Positions 50,580 to 62,900 of a stretch of 64,000 bases of DNA are shown piece by piece; the stretch's first letter is position 1; every line of letters starts with the position of its first letter. The notes beneath the pieces were generated by a model. It saw only the letters and a list, made by a program, of their open reading frames with translations, was not told where the DNA came from and did not search any database. Made by a program: the position numbers and the translations under genes. This DNA is from Alentia gelatinosa (lineage: Eukaryota > Annelida > Polychaeta > Phyllodocida > Polynoidae), in assembly GCA_950022655.1 (NCBI GenBank), contig OX465590.1, forward strand, positions 37,213,218 through 37,277,217, written 5' to 3'.

Positions 50580-50700
50580 TATCGATCGTGGCCTTTTGTA
50601 ACGTAAATAGATCCCTCAGCCTACAGCGTTGGGCTGTATTTATGTTATAAAAAAATCCTCAACGGTCATCCCTACGGGCTCACTGACCAAGTTTACGTTG
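50580..50700. mobile_element. Fold-back element remnant
   Basis: Stem GGTCA-TCCCTACGGGCTCAC-TGACC (50664-50688) with outer words GTAACGTAAATAG and GTTTACGTTG. Shorter and more decayed than the others. Confidence 0.5.
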
Positions 50701-50729
50701 ATTGTTTTGTATTGTATATATTGGAATGC

Positions 50730-51111
50730 AATAGGCCCTTTTCCGTAGGCCGTTGTCGCACCTTATCTGCCTAGTAACGCCGCGACTGAAGCCAAACATC
50801 CATCTGGCAACGTATTCTTTAACATTGGATCACTCAGTGTATGAGCATAATGCGTCCATATTACCCATTTACATTATTTCCAGAGAAATAATGATTGCAT
50901 GACACATCACATTGGAGCTGGAATACCATAGAATGTGATGCAATCAGTGTTATTTCTCTAAAAATGATTGACACTGGTATTTTAAATGTATTACGACCAT
51001 ACACTCAGTCATTCAATACAAAGGAATACGTTGCCAGGTGAATGTTTGGCTTCAGCTTTGGCGTAACTAAGCAGATAAAGTGCGACACCGTCCATTGGAA
51101 AAAGGCCTATT
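50730..51111. mobile_element. Palindromic MITE, family X (AATAGGCCTTTTTCC termini)
   Basis: Ends AATAGGCCCTTTTCCGTAGG and TTGGAAAAAGGCCTATT are inverted, followed by matching inner parts (GTGTCGCACTTTATCTGC type, CTGAAGCCAAACA). Full length about 380 bp; arms separated by a short centre with TTATTTC..GAAATAA. Copies at 44080-44287 and 62666-62890. Confidence 0.85.
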
Positions 51112-52100
51112 GTCTATGTGTATGTAATGTGTTGTCAATACATGAGATACCATTCAGCGCACCTAGCGGCGGACAAGACTTTTACTGTGACCTATAAACA
51201 ATATGTTCTTCAAACGTAATTTAGGTATCATTAACTTGTTACTCTCATACACCCAATCCCCTAATAAGTAAAGTTCAAAGTTAAAAAGATTGAATGTAAC
51301 CATTTCTTTAGATCGCCTCAGTTCAGAGGCCAACTCATGTGGAATACGCTGGATGCTACTGTACAACGAAGTGAGTCCAAAAATATACTCAAACGATAAA
51401 TGAAAAGTATTTACGCTGTACATGAATGCCCTTGATTGTATTATTTCATTACTACATCTCATCTCATTACTATCAAATGCTCCTTTTATGACATCAAATG
51501 TAGCGAGATTTCTTTTCTCGTATCAATATTATTCAATGATAATATTCAATTTATTGTCAATACATTATTATTATTCCCATTGATATGTAAAGATAATATT
51601 TCTCGTAAAGCTATTCCGATAAGAGTGAATGTAATTACTTAATCACCTATTGTAAAGCGTATACTGGTATTATCCTGTTATATACCTGTAATTCTGCTTA
51701 CCGTAATCATCCAGTGGAAGATCTTTCTCGCGAAAGAACTGTTTTCTTTACTAAATTAAAAAAAAAAGACTCTAAAGAATATTTTGCTGTGAACTTGTTT
51801 GGCCAACTCTGCCTCGTATCTATGAAGCCAGTCTCACTTTTGGACGAGCGAAAAAAGGTATATTTTTGTTTGTTGTTTGTCATTGTAGAGTACTTAATCA
51901 TGTTCTAATGTGAAGAGACTACTTCACATAGACAAACAAGTGCCTGTTAAGCAAAGTCTTATGAACTGCATAAAAGTCAGTCATATGTGACTTCATGTAC
52001 ATATCAACGTCGCGTTGGCAGTGAATAAAAACACCTGAGTTTCCTTTGTACATGCTAGTTACCTTATGTTTTCACTGTAGACTTTCTATCGGCAAGGTTT
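51112..52100. other. Intergenic stretch: no gene recognised
   Basis: AT-rich, small open frames only, no splice-framed coding sequence or repeat family recognised. Confidence 0.4.
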
Positions 52101-52189
52101 ATCTGGCTTTATCTGGCTTTTATCTCACCCCCTGGTAACCCCCATAAACTCAATATTGGGAACTCGTACTCAACGCCCATGAAGTACGA

Positions 52190-52617
52190 GGCCGTCCATA
52201 AAAGATGTCATGCATTAAGGGGGGGGGGGGGCGATTCATTCTCCATGACCAAGAATGATAAAGTATATGGCAAAAACATGACAATGGGGAGGGGGGGGGG
52301 GGTAAAAAATGGTAGAAAAAAGTCATTTATCAGAGATGTCAGTTTTCCATTTTTCAGTGGAAATCCACTTTTTCATATCCAGTAGATGTGATTACTTTTC
52401 CCTATGTCAGACAAAAATGATAATGATTTAGGCTCATTTACGCCAATAAAGCAATGGTTTTAATCTACCCACAGACCCTCAGTCTCATGCCATGGCCGAC
52501 GAAGACATATTATCCAAGTTTTCCCGGTCTCTCTGAGGCAGAAAAATCCAAATGAAAAATATTTTCACTTTTTTCCCTGACCCCAACTGACATCCCTGAT
52601 TTATGAACGGCTCCTTG
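52190..52617. mobile_element. G-rich MITE (GGCCGTCCATAAA ends) with a nested family C MITE
   Basis: Outer element: GAGGCCGTCCATAAAAGATG at 52190 to ATTTATGAACGGCTCC near 52617, with G-runs at 52219-52230 and 52288-52302. Inner family C element at 52331-52598 (CAGAGATGTCAGTTTTCC to CTGACATCCCTG) is flanked by ATTTAT on both sides (52325-52330, 52599-52604), a likely target duplication. Confidence 0.75.
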
Positions 52618-52721
52618 TGTAAAGATAAACTGTCAGCCAATTAGTCAGTGACAGAAGGAAATACAATTTGTAACTGCATTCAATCCCTAGCCAGAGAAAA
52701 TACGATGCAGGTCCTTCTTAG

Positions 52722-52862
52722 GGGCCGTCCATAAATTATGTCACATTTTTTTAGGGAATTTTTAGGACCACCCCCCAACTACCTGTCAAACTTCCTCACA
52801 CACCCCCCCCCCCAAAAAAAAAAAAGAAATGTCACAGTTTCTGACCCCCCCCCCCCCCCCTA
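52722..52862. mobile_element. C-rich MITE fragment, GGGGCCGTCCATAAATTATG end
   Basis: One clear terminus at 52722 and C-tracts at 52802-52813 and 52845-52860; the far end is not visible. A related piece with GTGTGACATCATATATGGAA is at 53800-53901. Confidence 0.5.
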
Positions 52863-53089
52863 TTTTCTTTCTTATGTAAGATAGCATAACATAACAGTTC
52901 TTACATCATTGACAAAGCTACTGTAATACACCATTAATTTAGAGTGAGATATCATAGAGGAAACCTATGAAAGGTTAAGTTCAGAGCTTGTATCCCATTT
53001 AGTTTGAATCGTATGTATACCTAGCGATTCAAACGAGATGTCATTAGGTGGTGTCATTGACCTGAAATTTTTATCCCCAGTGTCACCAG

Positions 53090-53390
53090 GGACCTGTTTC
53101 AGTAGTTTCGTGACATGTCTAGATGGCGTCTGTGACACCATACGGACAGATCACAAGATTGCAGTTGATGACACACAGAGTTTCACTCACTTCTCCTAGG
53201 AATTAAGCAATGACACTTAAACATGAGTAGGGGATACATATAATCTATAATCGTTCCAAATATGAAGAAGATTGGCCATTTCGATCTTCTGATATTTGCT
53301 AGTCTTTTTCCGCTGTTGCTTGCGCTGTTGGTGCCGCTGTTGATGTATGTCTAGGCCTAATGTCACAAGACTACTGAAACAGGTCCAGGC
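53090..53390. mobile_element. MITE family Y, copy 1
   Basis: Inverted ends GGGACCTGTTTCAGTAGTTT and GACTACTGAAACAGGTCC bound a 300-bp non-coding unit with a (GCTGTTG..)-type tract near the right end. Copy 2 at 53947-54254 is about 90 percent identical by eye and in the same orientation. Confidence 0.85.
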
Positions 53391-53946
53391 TGATGATTAT
53401 CTGCCCAAAAGTGTGTCAAATAGTCAGCGGTTGGTGATAAATGTCATAAATAGCCCAAATCATCTGGTGAAAATGTGACAATGGGCATCTTGCATCCCTG
53501 ACAGAGACTTGTCCTCACTGATCAGAAAGAGAACCGTTCAAAGTGTAGCAGCACTCTCTGCTGTTACTCATAACAACTTGTAGCATATATACATGTACTG
53601 ACTTTCTTTGATGTGGCCATTCTCATATTGGGATGCCTTTTTTCATAGGTGTTTGACCATTTCAGTGGCTTTGTGTATGCACTGCAGCCTTAATAGGATA
53701 TCCATCCATAACTGCTTATGGTCAACACCATTCCAGCATGGGCAAAGTTGCCTCAAAGGTTTTGGAATTATGTGGCACATGTTCTGCTATACAACTCTGG
53801 ATGCCCCCCCCCCCCCCCCCCCGGTGATTTTTAGGCTGTGTCACACTTTTCAATCTATCCCCTACCCCCCTAAGTGTGACATCATATATGGAAGGCCCCT
53901 TAGTAAGCTGTGTAAAGGCATTCCATTGGAGACATCATAACATACC

Positions 53947-54254
53947 AGCTGGGACCTGTTTCAGTAGTTTTGTGACATGTCTAGATGGCGTCTGTGACAC
54001 CATACGGACAGATCACAAGACTGCAATCGATGACATGCGGAGTTTCACTCACTTCCCCTAGGAATTAAGCGATGACACTTTAACATGAGTAGGGGATACA
54101 TATAACCTATAATTGTTCCAAATATGAAGAAGATTGGCTTCTCCAACCTTCTGATACTTGCTAGACTTCTTTCCCCTGTTGCTTGCACTGTTGGTGCCGC
54201 TGTTGATGTCTGTCTAGGCCTAATGTCACGGAACTACTGAAACAGGTTCCAGAT
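53947..54254. mobile_element. MITE family Y, copy 2
   Basis: Ends GGGACCTGTTTCAGTAGTTT and GAACTACTGAAACAGGTTCC; interior matches copy 1, including GTCTAGATGGCGTCTGTGAC. Confidence 0.85.
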
Positions 54255-54766
54255 GCAGCTGCATGCGTCTATTGGACGGGTCATGTACGCTGGCAAGTAG
54301 TCCAGTTGGCTACGGCCTATAGTTTTCACCTCCGCTTCCAATGCCTACATTTCAAGGTATATATTTTGAAAATGGCGCTATAACTTATCATGTAACCTTT
54401 TATCTAACTATGGTACAACACATATTCTTAGTATCAGAGTTATTTTTGTCTTGGCAATAGTAACAACTTTCCTAAAGCTAATAAAACCTATTGGACGTTA
54501 AACTACCCAAACGATCAAACTTTACTTTCCAAGTACCAGTAGAAGGATTCTCCCCCAGGAACTATAACAGGTCATCTATCTCAACCTTAGGGTACTGCTA
54601 TCCTTACATGCATAGCCAGTTTAGATTTATTAACCACCAATCATGAAGTCTCCATACAAAACGTTTTGGGTGTGTGTAAATGGAGAAACGTCATTGAGTC
54701 TCTGAGTGGCGATTGACGGGAAAGCTAAATCATAAATTCAGTGCCCGACGTGTAATCTATTTATTT

Positions 54767-54768
<2 letters not shown>

Positions 54769-54844
<76 letters not shown>
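54769..54844. repeat. (TA)n microsatellite, about 75 bp
   Basis: Uninterrupted alternating TA. A shorter tract is at 59899-59928. Confidence 0.97.
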
Positions 54845-54847
<3 letters not shown>

Positions 54848-55019
54848 GTTTTCCCTGTGTATAAACGAAATTAATTGACCCTCACTCACCCTTAAAACTG
54901 TGTTTTGAACCTACCCCCAAAACCCTCAGCCCCATGCCGTGGTCAAAGCCTTCATGTTTTCTCGGACTTAGCAAATTCCATATGAAAAATATTTCCAATA
55001 CCCCAACTGACATTTGAAG

Positions 55020-56340
55020 CAGCATCTTGCTATTGTGTGGTTCATCATCCACTGAAATGAATATTTATGATATTATCCAAAACCATTCGTATGTAACTTA
55101 CTGGTTTATTAGAGCGTGCTTGCACGTGCTATATACATCACCTAGAGGTTATAAGTGGTCACAATTTCCAAGATAGTCCCAGAGTGGTGGAAACTTACTT
55201 TACCATATAATTTAAATTAACTTGTGCCTGTTTAGAGGTGATGGTGTTATATAGCTGATAAGGTACCTAAAGCTAATGGAAAATCCCACGTGAAGAAAAT
55301 CAGCCTCTTGTAAGGCTGACACGTTTTTGGCCACTTTAAATGATGCAACAGCAAATGTACTACCTGTGATGAAACTGTTACTGTACATAAAAGCATAAAT
55401 AAATAAAGTTTTGAAAAAAAAATTGAACTTCCAGCGTGCTTCTAGAAAACTATCCCTTCATTATCTGCGTGCTATTCACTGTGATGGTGAGAACAGAGCA
55501 GGAAACCAGTGTCTCAGGGTCTTAGAGGCATGCCCAGCTGACCATGACCAATCACTCAAGACCCACTGGTGCTTGATATGCTTGGATCCAAGATAGGCAG
55601 TTGCAGAAATGGCAAATTCACTGGGGGCAAGTGGGCTACAGAAAACGATTCATTGACTGAATGTAACACAAACCTTTTAATTGTTATTCATTTATAATTT
55701 CCCGCTCATTCATCAATGGTGAACATACCATTTGCTAAAAAAATCGATTAAATTGGCGCCCCGATTTATGAGGAAATATTTTTTGTATGAAAACATACCA
55801 TTTGCTGCTAGTTCCTCTAGATGCCTCAATTGGTCACGTTAGCTATGCACTAACATTATGGTCATTGCTTATCAAAAGGAATAGGCTTCCTCTTCCGTTT
55901 TAGACTCATTGGATCTTCATTATAGAAAAATCACCTTTTGAGAATACATGAAAAGGAAGACAAAAGAACAAATAGGTCGTCGTCAATTTTCCGATGGCTG
56001 CATACCATGTCGTGACTGTGTCCAACCCACTTGTCCAACCAGCCATGACTCTCACCATAACATACAGTACCTGCCTCTAGAACGGTTTCCTCTTGGCTGT
56101 GCGACATTGGATCTGTATTCCACATCTTTATGCAGAGTGGTCTTCCTACAGACTAGGGAGGGACACCTCCAACCATACCACAGTAGACAGGTGAGGGGGT
56201 CAGTGGTCAAGGAGTGAGGAGATAAAGGGTAATGAGTGTGTGGACGTCTTGTAAGGAAATCCCCCAGCTTCTTCAGGTGTAACACTTTGCCTGATAAAAG
56301 ACCAGCACAGACATTGAGGTAGGTACCTTCTAGTGATATA
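55020..56340. other. Intergenic stretch: no gene; possible retroposed 3' end near 55425
   Basis: At 55395-55425 AATAAATAAAGTTTTG runs into an A-tract, which resembles the 3' end of a retroposed transcript; no source gene recognised. Otherwise nothing to report. Confidence 0.35.
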
Positions 56341-56344
56341 TAAT

Positions 56345-56600
56345 ATACTATCTCACCCCAGTATTTTCTCCATAGGATTAGTACTAGGAACTCATACTCC
56401 ACGGCTGTGAAATTAGTGGCTAAATGGGTGAGTTATGTTATTAATTGATAATGTTCCTGTTCATGTATATGGGGTGAGATAAAATCAGAAACCCACTCGA
56501 TGAAAATCAATTGGTCCCAACTCTGCCGAGTTTGATTGCGCAGTAATTCACGAAGTGAAGCTAAGTAAATTATATAGCTTAATTTATTCATTTCACATAT
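56345..56600. mobile_element. Fold-back element, family S-like, decayed
   Basis: ACTATCTCACCCCAGTATTT, CTCCATAGGATTAGTACTAG, then GGGGTGAGATAAAATCAGAA and TAATTCA-CGAAGTGAAGCTAAG-TAAATTA around 56553-56582. Framework as in 47359. Confidence 0.65.
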
Positions 56601-56630
56601 GCATACTGTCACCTCTCTATATAGATACTT

Positions 56631-57012
56631 ACATAGAACATCCTGACTATGCTGTACAAGCAACACTAGGAGCAAATAGTATGTTCATCCTAGATGAATG
56701 AGCGTGCTATTATAAATGAATAACAATTAAAAGGTATAAGTTGGATTTAGCCTATGGATAGTTTTCTGTAACCCAATTGCCCCCAGTCAACTTGCAATTT
56801 TGTGCTTGTACAAGCATGGTTGGACGTTATATATTTACTATATACCCGAAATTAAGAAAAATCATTAATTTCATTTGGCTTAAGAACTAATATTTCAGTT
56901 TACGTATACAGAGCAAGTGTTCCGTATTTTCCCGTACGGAACAGTGTATTTTTACGTCATATATCGAAACGGTGCGTATTTACAGTATATACGGCATGGG
57001 TATATAGTAAAA
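56631..57012. mobile_element. Fold-back element, family W, with replaced centre
   Basis: Outer parts (AGAACATCCTGACTATGCTG and CAAGCATGGTTGGACGTTAT, TACGGCATGGGTATATAGTA) match 59083-59425, but the inner arms and apex differ. Confidence 0.65.
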
Positions 57013-57529
57013 TACATAATATGTATATTGTATCGAGACTTATTCATAGTCATTGATGTAGTGTTTATAGATATAAGAGGTATACTATATCGAGACTTGT
57101 GTGACAATTTCATTTTCCAGTTCACATTATTTGAATATCAATTTGCTCTTAGCGCTAGGACGTAGTAAACAAGGAACTGGAGACGAGGAATGTTCCCTTC
57201 CCCAAGCTTTAATTAGCAAATAACTTGTAATGTTCATGGACGACTGGCTTCCTAGTTTACCTTAGACTGGCTCCAGTCCCTGCATCCTATGTCTACTCTC
57301 CTCGCTGAGATACAGGTTGATTCATGGGCCAGTAAGAGAAGGATACATGCTTTAATGAACTTTATTCTGATTGTGATAAATTATTTAATGAATGTTCATA
57401 ATTAAAGACTTGAGAAAGTCTAAGTTTACCTGTATGTCGACTGGGATATCGGGACTGAATTGTATAAATCCTCAGGATATGTAAATATTATTTCTTGGTC
57501 GCTATTCCTGGCCTCCAAAACTAAGAAGG

Positions 57530-57725
57530 AACTGCATCAAGAGCCATAGCCACTGAAAATATGACATGAGTTTTGGTTGTGGAGTAATCTCATGAGGCAA
57601 AGCAGAGCAAGATTATGTGGCAAACGTAAGAGGATGGCATACTTTCAGTGGCTATGGATCCAGTGTGGTTCAGGTTTTATTTCACCCAATCACTGACTAA
57701 TTGACTAACATTTGAGACATCATCC
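57530..57725. mobile_element. Fold-back element (GAGGCAAAGCAGAG apex)
   Basis: Arms from GAGCCATAGCCACTGAAA to TTTCAGTGGCTATGGATC pair around TAATCT-CATGAGGCAAAGCAGAGCA-AGATTA (57585-57615). Confidence 0.75.
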
Positions 57726-57739
57726 CCTTGATTTTTATT

Positions 57740-58207
57740 TTACAATACTCCCCAATTCTTTCAAATACAAGGATGGTGACCTGTAGTTTTTATTAAAGCT
57801 TAAATGTATAGTATCATGCATTTACTACATTCTGTGAAAGGTTGAAGAAAATGACATAGTTTTCATCATACAAAAAAAATTATTCCGAATTTCTATATAT
57901 ATTCCATTTTGATACTATATTAATATTGATCTCCAAGGGACCATCCCTAAAGTATGTATGCAGAATCCCTGGAATTTTGGATCCCTGTCCTACTCCCAAT
58001 CTTGTACGCAATAGAACAAAGAAGGAGCATACACCCTCCCCCACTTCAGTGCGTACGCAATTATAGATGGCCCCAAAATCAAAAGCTAGCAGGGTAACCC
58101 CCAAATTTTGAGTTTTGTTCCCTAACACTTTGAGAACATCAAATTCAATTTTCAGGAAAAATACGTGGATCTTACTTCTCAAGACAAATTATCCAATATT
58201 CCTTTAA
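57740..58207 (+). mobile_element. Element family M, copy 3, split by a family P MITE
   Basis: Aligns with 31900-32212 (ATTCTTTCAAATACAAGGAT, GAATTTCTATAT, TATTGATCTCC) and ends AATTATCCAATATTCCTTTA. A family P MITE (57937-58074) sits inside it. The end is about 80 bp from the collagen-like gene's start codon. Confidence 0.75.
57937..58074. mobile_element. MITE family P
   Basis: GGGACCATCCCTAAAGTATG to GCAATTATAGATGGCCCC; interior lacks a long G-run. Confidence 0.8.
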
Positions 58208-58286
58208 TGGAAAATTATCATAAATCATACATAACGGTACATGCATAACATGTCTTTCTTTAATGATCATTTTCATAGTGAAGAAC

Positions 58287-59034
58287 ATGGCGGAGGACCA
58301 GTATGAAAAACCCGTCAACTTTGGCCTTCCTCTCCCTGGACTGACCCGCCAAAAACAGGAGACCGTCTACGATGAGATCCCTGAGGTGAGCCTGCCTCAT
58401 CGTGCATCCAAGAAAACCCCGCCCGCCTCCAGCAATGACCCCACCAGGCGCACCCTAGCGGAGATCCCGCGAACTAGGAAGGTGAACGTGTATGAGGATG
58501 TGAAAGTTGAACCGGGGCGAATCCCCACGCCCCTCCCACCGAGACCGGTCGAGTCCAAGAAGGTCATCTTCAAGAGGTCATCCATGAAGAGAAAGAAGAA
58601 GGAGGAGATGTTCTGCAATCTTTTCTGTTGGCAGTGGGTGGCCATGGCTGGGTACTTCTTTATAGGCGTGGCTGTGGTGGTGCTGTTTATCATTAGATTC
58701 ACTCGCGACGCACCGGAACCCGTGGAGGTAACGCTACCCCCAAACGTGACGATGCCACCCAAGGGACCTGCCACTCCTACAGGGCCTCCAGTGCTTCCAG
58801 GGTTACCAGGTGAGGACGGACGACCAGGAGCCCCTGGTAGACGAGGCCCAATAGGTCCACCAGGTCCCCAAGGTCCACAAGGTCCTCCAGGTCCATACAT
58901 TGCAGTGGGACGTCCAGGATTTCCAGGATTACCAGGGACTTCTGGACTTCCCGGGAAGACTCCCGACTCGGCACCGGCCGGGCCTGCCGGTCCTGCCGGT
59001 CCACCAGGCAAGGCAGGACACGTGTTTGCGGACG
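58287..59034 (+). CDS. Collagen-like membrane protein, exon 1 (tail, membrane segment, triple helix)
   Basis: 249 codons plus one base. Landmarks: TVYDEIPEV (Y28), [10 protein letters not shown] (Y69), [15 protein letters not shown] stop-transfer-like basic cluster, CNLFCW just before the hydrophobic span, and [20 protein letters not shown] collagen repeats broken at YIAV and TPDSAPA. Donor GTAAGC at 59035. The codon use is GC-rich as in the other genes. Confidence 0.93.
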
Positions 59035-59894
59035 GTAAGCATCTTCTCTGTGTGACAGAGATTTTGTAGAAGATCTGTTCTTATATAGAACGTCCTGACC
59101 ATGCTGTACAAGTCACAGAACGAGATGCTAATTTGCTGTTTGTACGGACCAAGGCATTTACGCCGAGTTCCGTACAAACGGTAAATTCGCATCGAGTTCT
59201 GTGACTCGTACAAGCATGGTTGGACGTTATATATTTACTATATACCCGAAATTGAAAAAAAAATCAATTTCATTTTTCTTAAAAACCAAAATTTTAATAA
59301 ATGTGTATGGCTAGATGGTCCGTATTTTAGTGTACAGACCAGTGGTCCGTACAGTATTTTTATGTCATATGCCAAAACGGTGCGCATTTACAGTATATAC
59401 GGCATGGGTATATAGTAAAGTCTGCGATGACTGTCTCAATTGCCCCGGGAGCGGTCCGAGGTAATTGCTCTTGTCGATCCTCCAGCGCATGCTTTGAGCT
59501 GCCGATCGCGCCTGCACCGTCTTGTTGGTCGCCGTCTGGTTCACCCCCGTCTGTTTTATGGTCTCCCGTCTCTAGAATCCGTAAACTTCTATTCAGCTCT
59601 TCCAAACATTGTGTATGTTGTTGCTGAGCTGAATCCTTGCATTTAGGACATTCTTTTGTCGTACGTCCATCGTACTTGTATAGACAAAGTTGACAAACTA
59701 CTGCTAGAAGCAAGAAAGTTGTCCACGGTTTCATGACACGTCCGTTTCAAAAAAAATTCTCAGAGACAATGGGACGGAGTAACGTGTGTAATTCGTTACC
59801 TGCCCGTGGTGGAGCCACTGAGGGTTAATTAGTTCCATTGGATTCCGCCTAACTCGCTAGGAGTATTTATATATACATACAGAGGTTGTATCTA

Positions 59895-59930
<36 letters not shown>

Positions 59931-62900
59931 TTAGTACTTCTCCGTTGTGCTACAAGTAGTTCTTCTTTTCGATTTACACTGTACTTCTGCTACTCTGAGT
60001 GCGGGCAGCATCAGCCAGCTGTCAGTGCCCTGCCTGTACCTCTCCCGGGGCCCGCTGGTGGAGGACTCCTTGAGAGGGGAAGCGGGTCTCTATATCGGAG
60101 ACACAGACTATAATCTCCAGTAAGTTGGTGCTTGATATGTTTGGAGCCCGGTGGACACCATCCCTTACGGGGGGTGTCCACCGGGCTCCCGACGCGAACT
60201 GACGCGCCCCGATATAGCCCTTCCGATACAAAATTCATATCGTAGCAAAATCGTAGAGCTTATCCGGGCAGTTGGTCAAGTTTCTACGATAACGCTACCG
60301 ACGCGGCCCGACGCGAACCGATAAAAAAACCATATCGTAGAGGGTCTACGACAATCGATCATGTATCGAATGTCGTAGCGCGTCGGGCCGCGTCGGTGCG
60401 CATCGCAGTGTATAGATGATTCTTTAAACGGGAAATCATTTGAAATAATCGATAGAAAATTATGAAATTTTCAGAATCTCTAGAATATATAATGCTGATG
60501 CGGCTGTCCAAAAATTGTGAAATTTGATAGTAGATAAGGGTCTCAAAACGATCATTTTATACTTTAACTTGGAACTGGTTTTTTTCATTAGATATTATTA
60601 TGAGGTATCATATAATATTGTTTTGTATCTACAGAGAAAGTATCAATCTTAAATATGCATTATTTCTGGAATTATGAAGGAAATATGGTTGATTACACTG
60701 GTTGCATCGTGAACTATATCGGGGTGTATCGGGACCATGGCACCTTTTTCATGCACCCTCCCAATACGTTACGACGCGCACCGACGCGAGCCGACGCGAA
60801 CCGATACGCTACGATATGCCTCCCGACGCGCTACGATATGGTAATTTTGTATCGGCTCGCGTCGGCTCGCGTCGGCGTTGGTGGGTGCGGGGTCTAACAG
60901 TCTACATCCTCCATACACTGTTTCAGTATTCAAACTACTCACTGTGTTACCATGCACATTAGGAGAGATATCAAAATAAAGTTATTACCTGGTAGTTAAA
61001 ATAAAAATATATAAGTACATCAAAAGATCTCAAAGGTTAGCGTTATAAAATCATTAAATCGCAGACGAAGCAACCACCCAACAGCCTTTTGTCAGATACT
61101 TGGAGGAGGCAACACACTTATCGGTGGCAGCCAAATGGTGGTGTCACAGGTGAAGGCCCATGAAACCCAATGAATTACCTACGCATTCCTGCCATGTGGC
61201 ATCGGCCTTTGAAGTTCCCTGTGGGTTTGTACACTATAAGCATGTTTGGCAGCCGTCTGCCAGTATCTGATTCAATGCCAGGCCAATGGAACACTCCCCT
61301 TTAAACGACTACAGAAGAACTTACAATTACTAAATATTATCTTGATGAGGTTGTCAGCATCATGAAATTGCTTCTACAATTCACTAGAATGAGATGCTGG
61401 AAAAGTTTCATAGGTTTACCAACAAGGTGCACGATAGCTTTCCTTTCGAGATCTGACGGGCTGTGGATCCAACTGACTCAAAGGGAAGAGTGAGGCATGA
61501 ATTATGATCTTTGCTGTTAAAGCTATAGCAAATGAGACTACTGTTAAAAGCTTGGGAAAATACCGACTTGTTTTACAAGTTTTACTTGTTTTAGTTATAG
61601 CTGTTCATTGCAAGAACGGTTACCTCATTACAGAAATGAATAAAAAGTATGTTTAAACTAAAAAAGAAAAATAAGCAAAGATAACAAATATGGCCTGTAA
61701 TATTTAACCCTTTCTAGAAGGGCAATGCCACATGGCATTCCCCTTGCCATGGCAGGACAATGCCATATGTCATCCCATGGGCATGGAAGAATAATTCTGT
61801 CTCTGTTCCTTTGTAACATTATAAAAAATCATCGCAGTGTCATTAAAATTACTTGACATATTTAGAGTTGCTAGTAATTCTCTAAAATATCGGAAAGTTC
61901 TGATGAAAATACAGATTTGCTGGAAGTTTCAATTTTTTTAACAACATTGACTACAAAAGCCAGCCATACAAACAACACAATTGGCTCTGTTGCCTGCCAT
62001 AGTGTGGATACATGATGAATCATGTGTGGCTCTTGAAGGGTTAATGAACCTGGGGCCCGTTGAATAATCTAGGCTCGTATATGAAGACCTATTTTGGTAC
62101 CTCGTGCAAGGGTTATCATTTAATAGTATTTAAGTTTGTTTGTTAAGACAGTCTTAGTCGTCCATAATGATACCCACAAGTGTTGAATAAAGTTGACCCA
62201 CATCGTCTCTGGGTCTACTTGGCGTACAGAAAATTGTCTTTATGTACGAGCATGTTATTCAACGGATGTAGATCAATTTTTTCATTCTAGGATTTTTCAA
62301 AATACCCGTTGGAAAACTTGTGTTTCTAAATCTCTAGATGACTAGTCATAGATGGAAATTTATTTCTAGTTTGTCTAAAAATTGGAAAACGTGTTCAATC
62401 AATGTTTCTGTCCACCATTATGTAAAGTAATTTTATCATAAATATTACTCATTTGATTGAAGACTTTAAACCCTTCCGTGTCCTTCAGATGAGTGTGGCA
62501 GGGACAATGGCGGATGTGCCCAGTTGTGTTATGACACGTATAATGGACATTACTGTGCCTGTATGGATGGCTATTACCTGACCCAAACCCAGCAGGTAAC
62601 CTGCTCCTCAGGTAAGGACAAGGTGTTTCTGTTCTTTTTCCTTTTTTATTTAGTGTCAAGGACCGAATAGACCTTTTTCCACAGGCCGGTGTCGCACCTT
62701 ATCTGGTTGGTTACGCAGTGCCTGCAGCCAAACAAGCCCCTGGCAACGTATTCTTTAGCATTGGATCTATCAGTATATATGAGCATTATATGTTCATAAC
62801 ACCAATGTATCTCATTTTCAGAGAAATAATATGATTTCATCGTATTCTATGGCATTCCAGCTCCAATTTGATGTATCATACATGCATATCACCTAAATGA

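Noticed and set aside
58397..59011. Minus-strand glycine/proline-rich frame of 204 codons resembling collagen
   Set aside because: It is the reverse complement of the real collagen exon: proline and glycine codons (CCN, GGN) mirror one another.
60031..60119. Inclusion as an exon of the collagen-like gene
   Set aside because: Phase 1 in and 2 out does not fit the following EGF exon, while exon 1 joins that exon directly. Kept only as a low-confidence segment.
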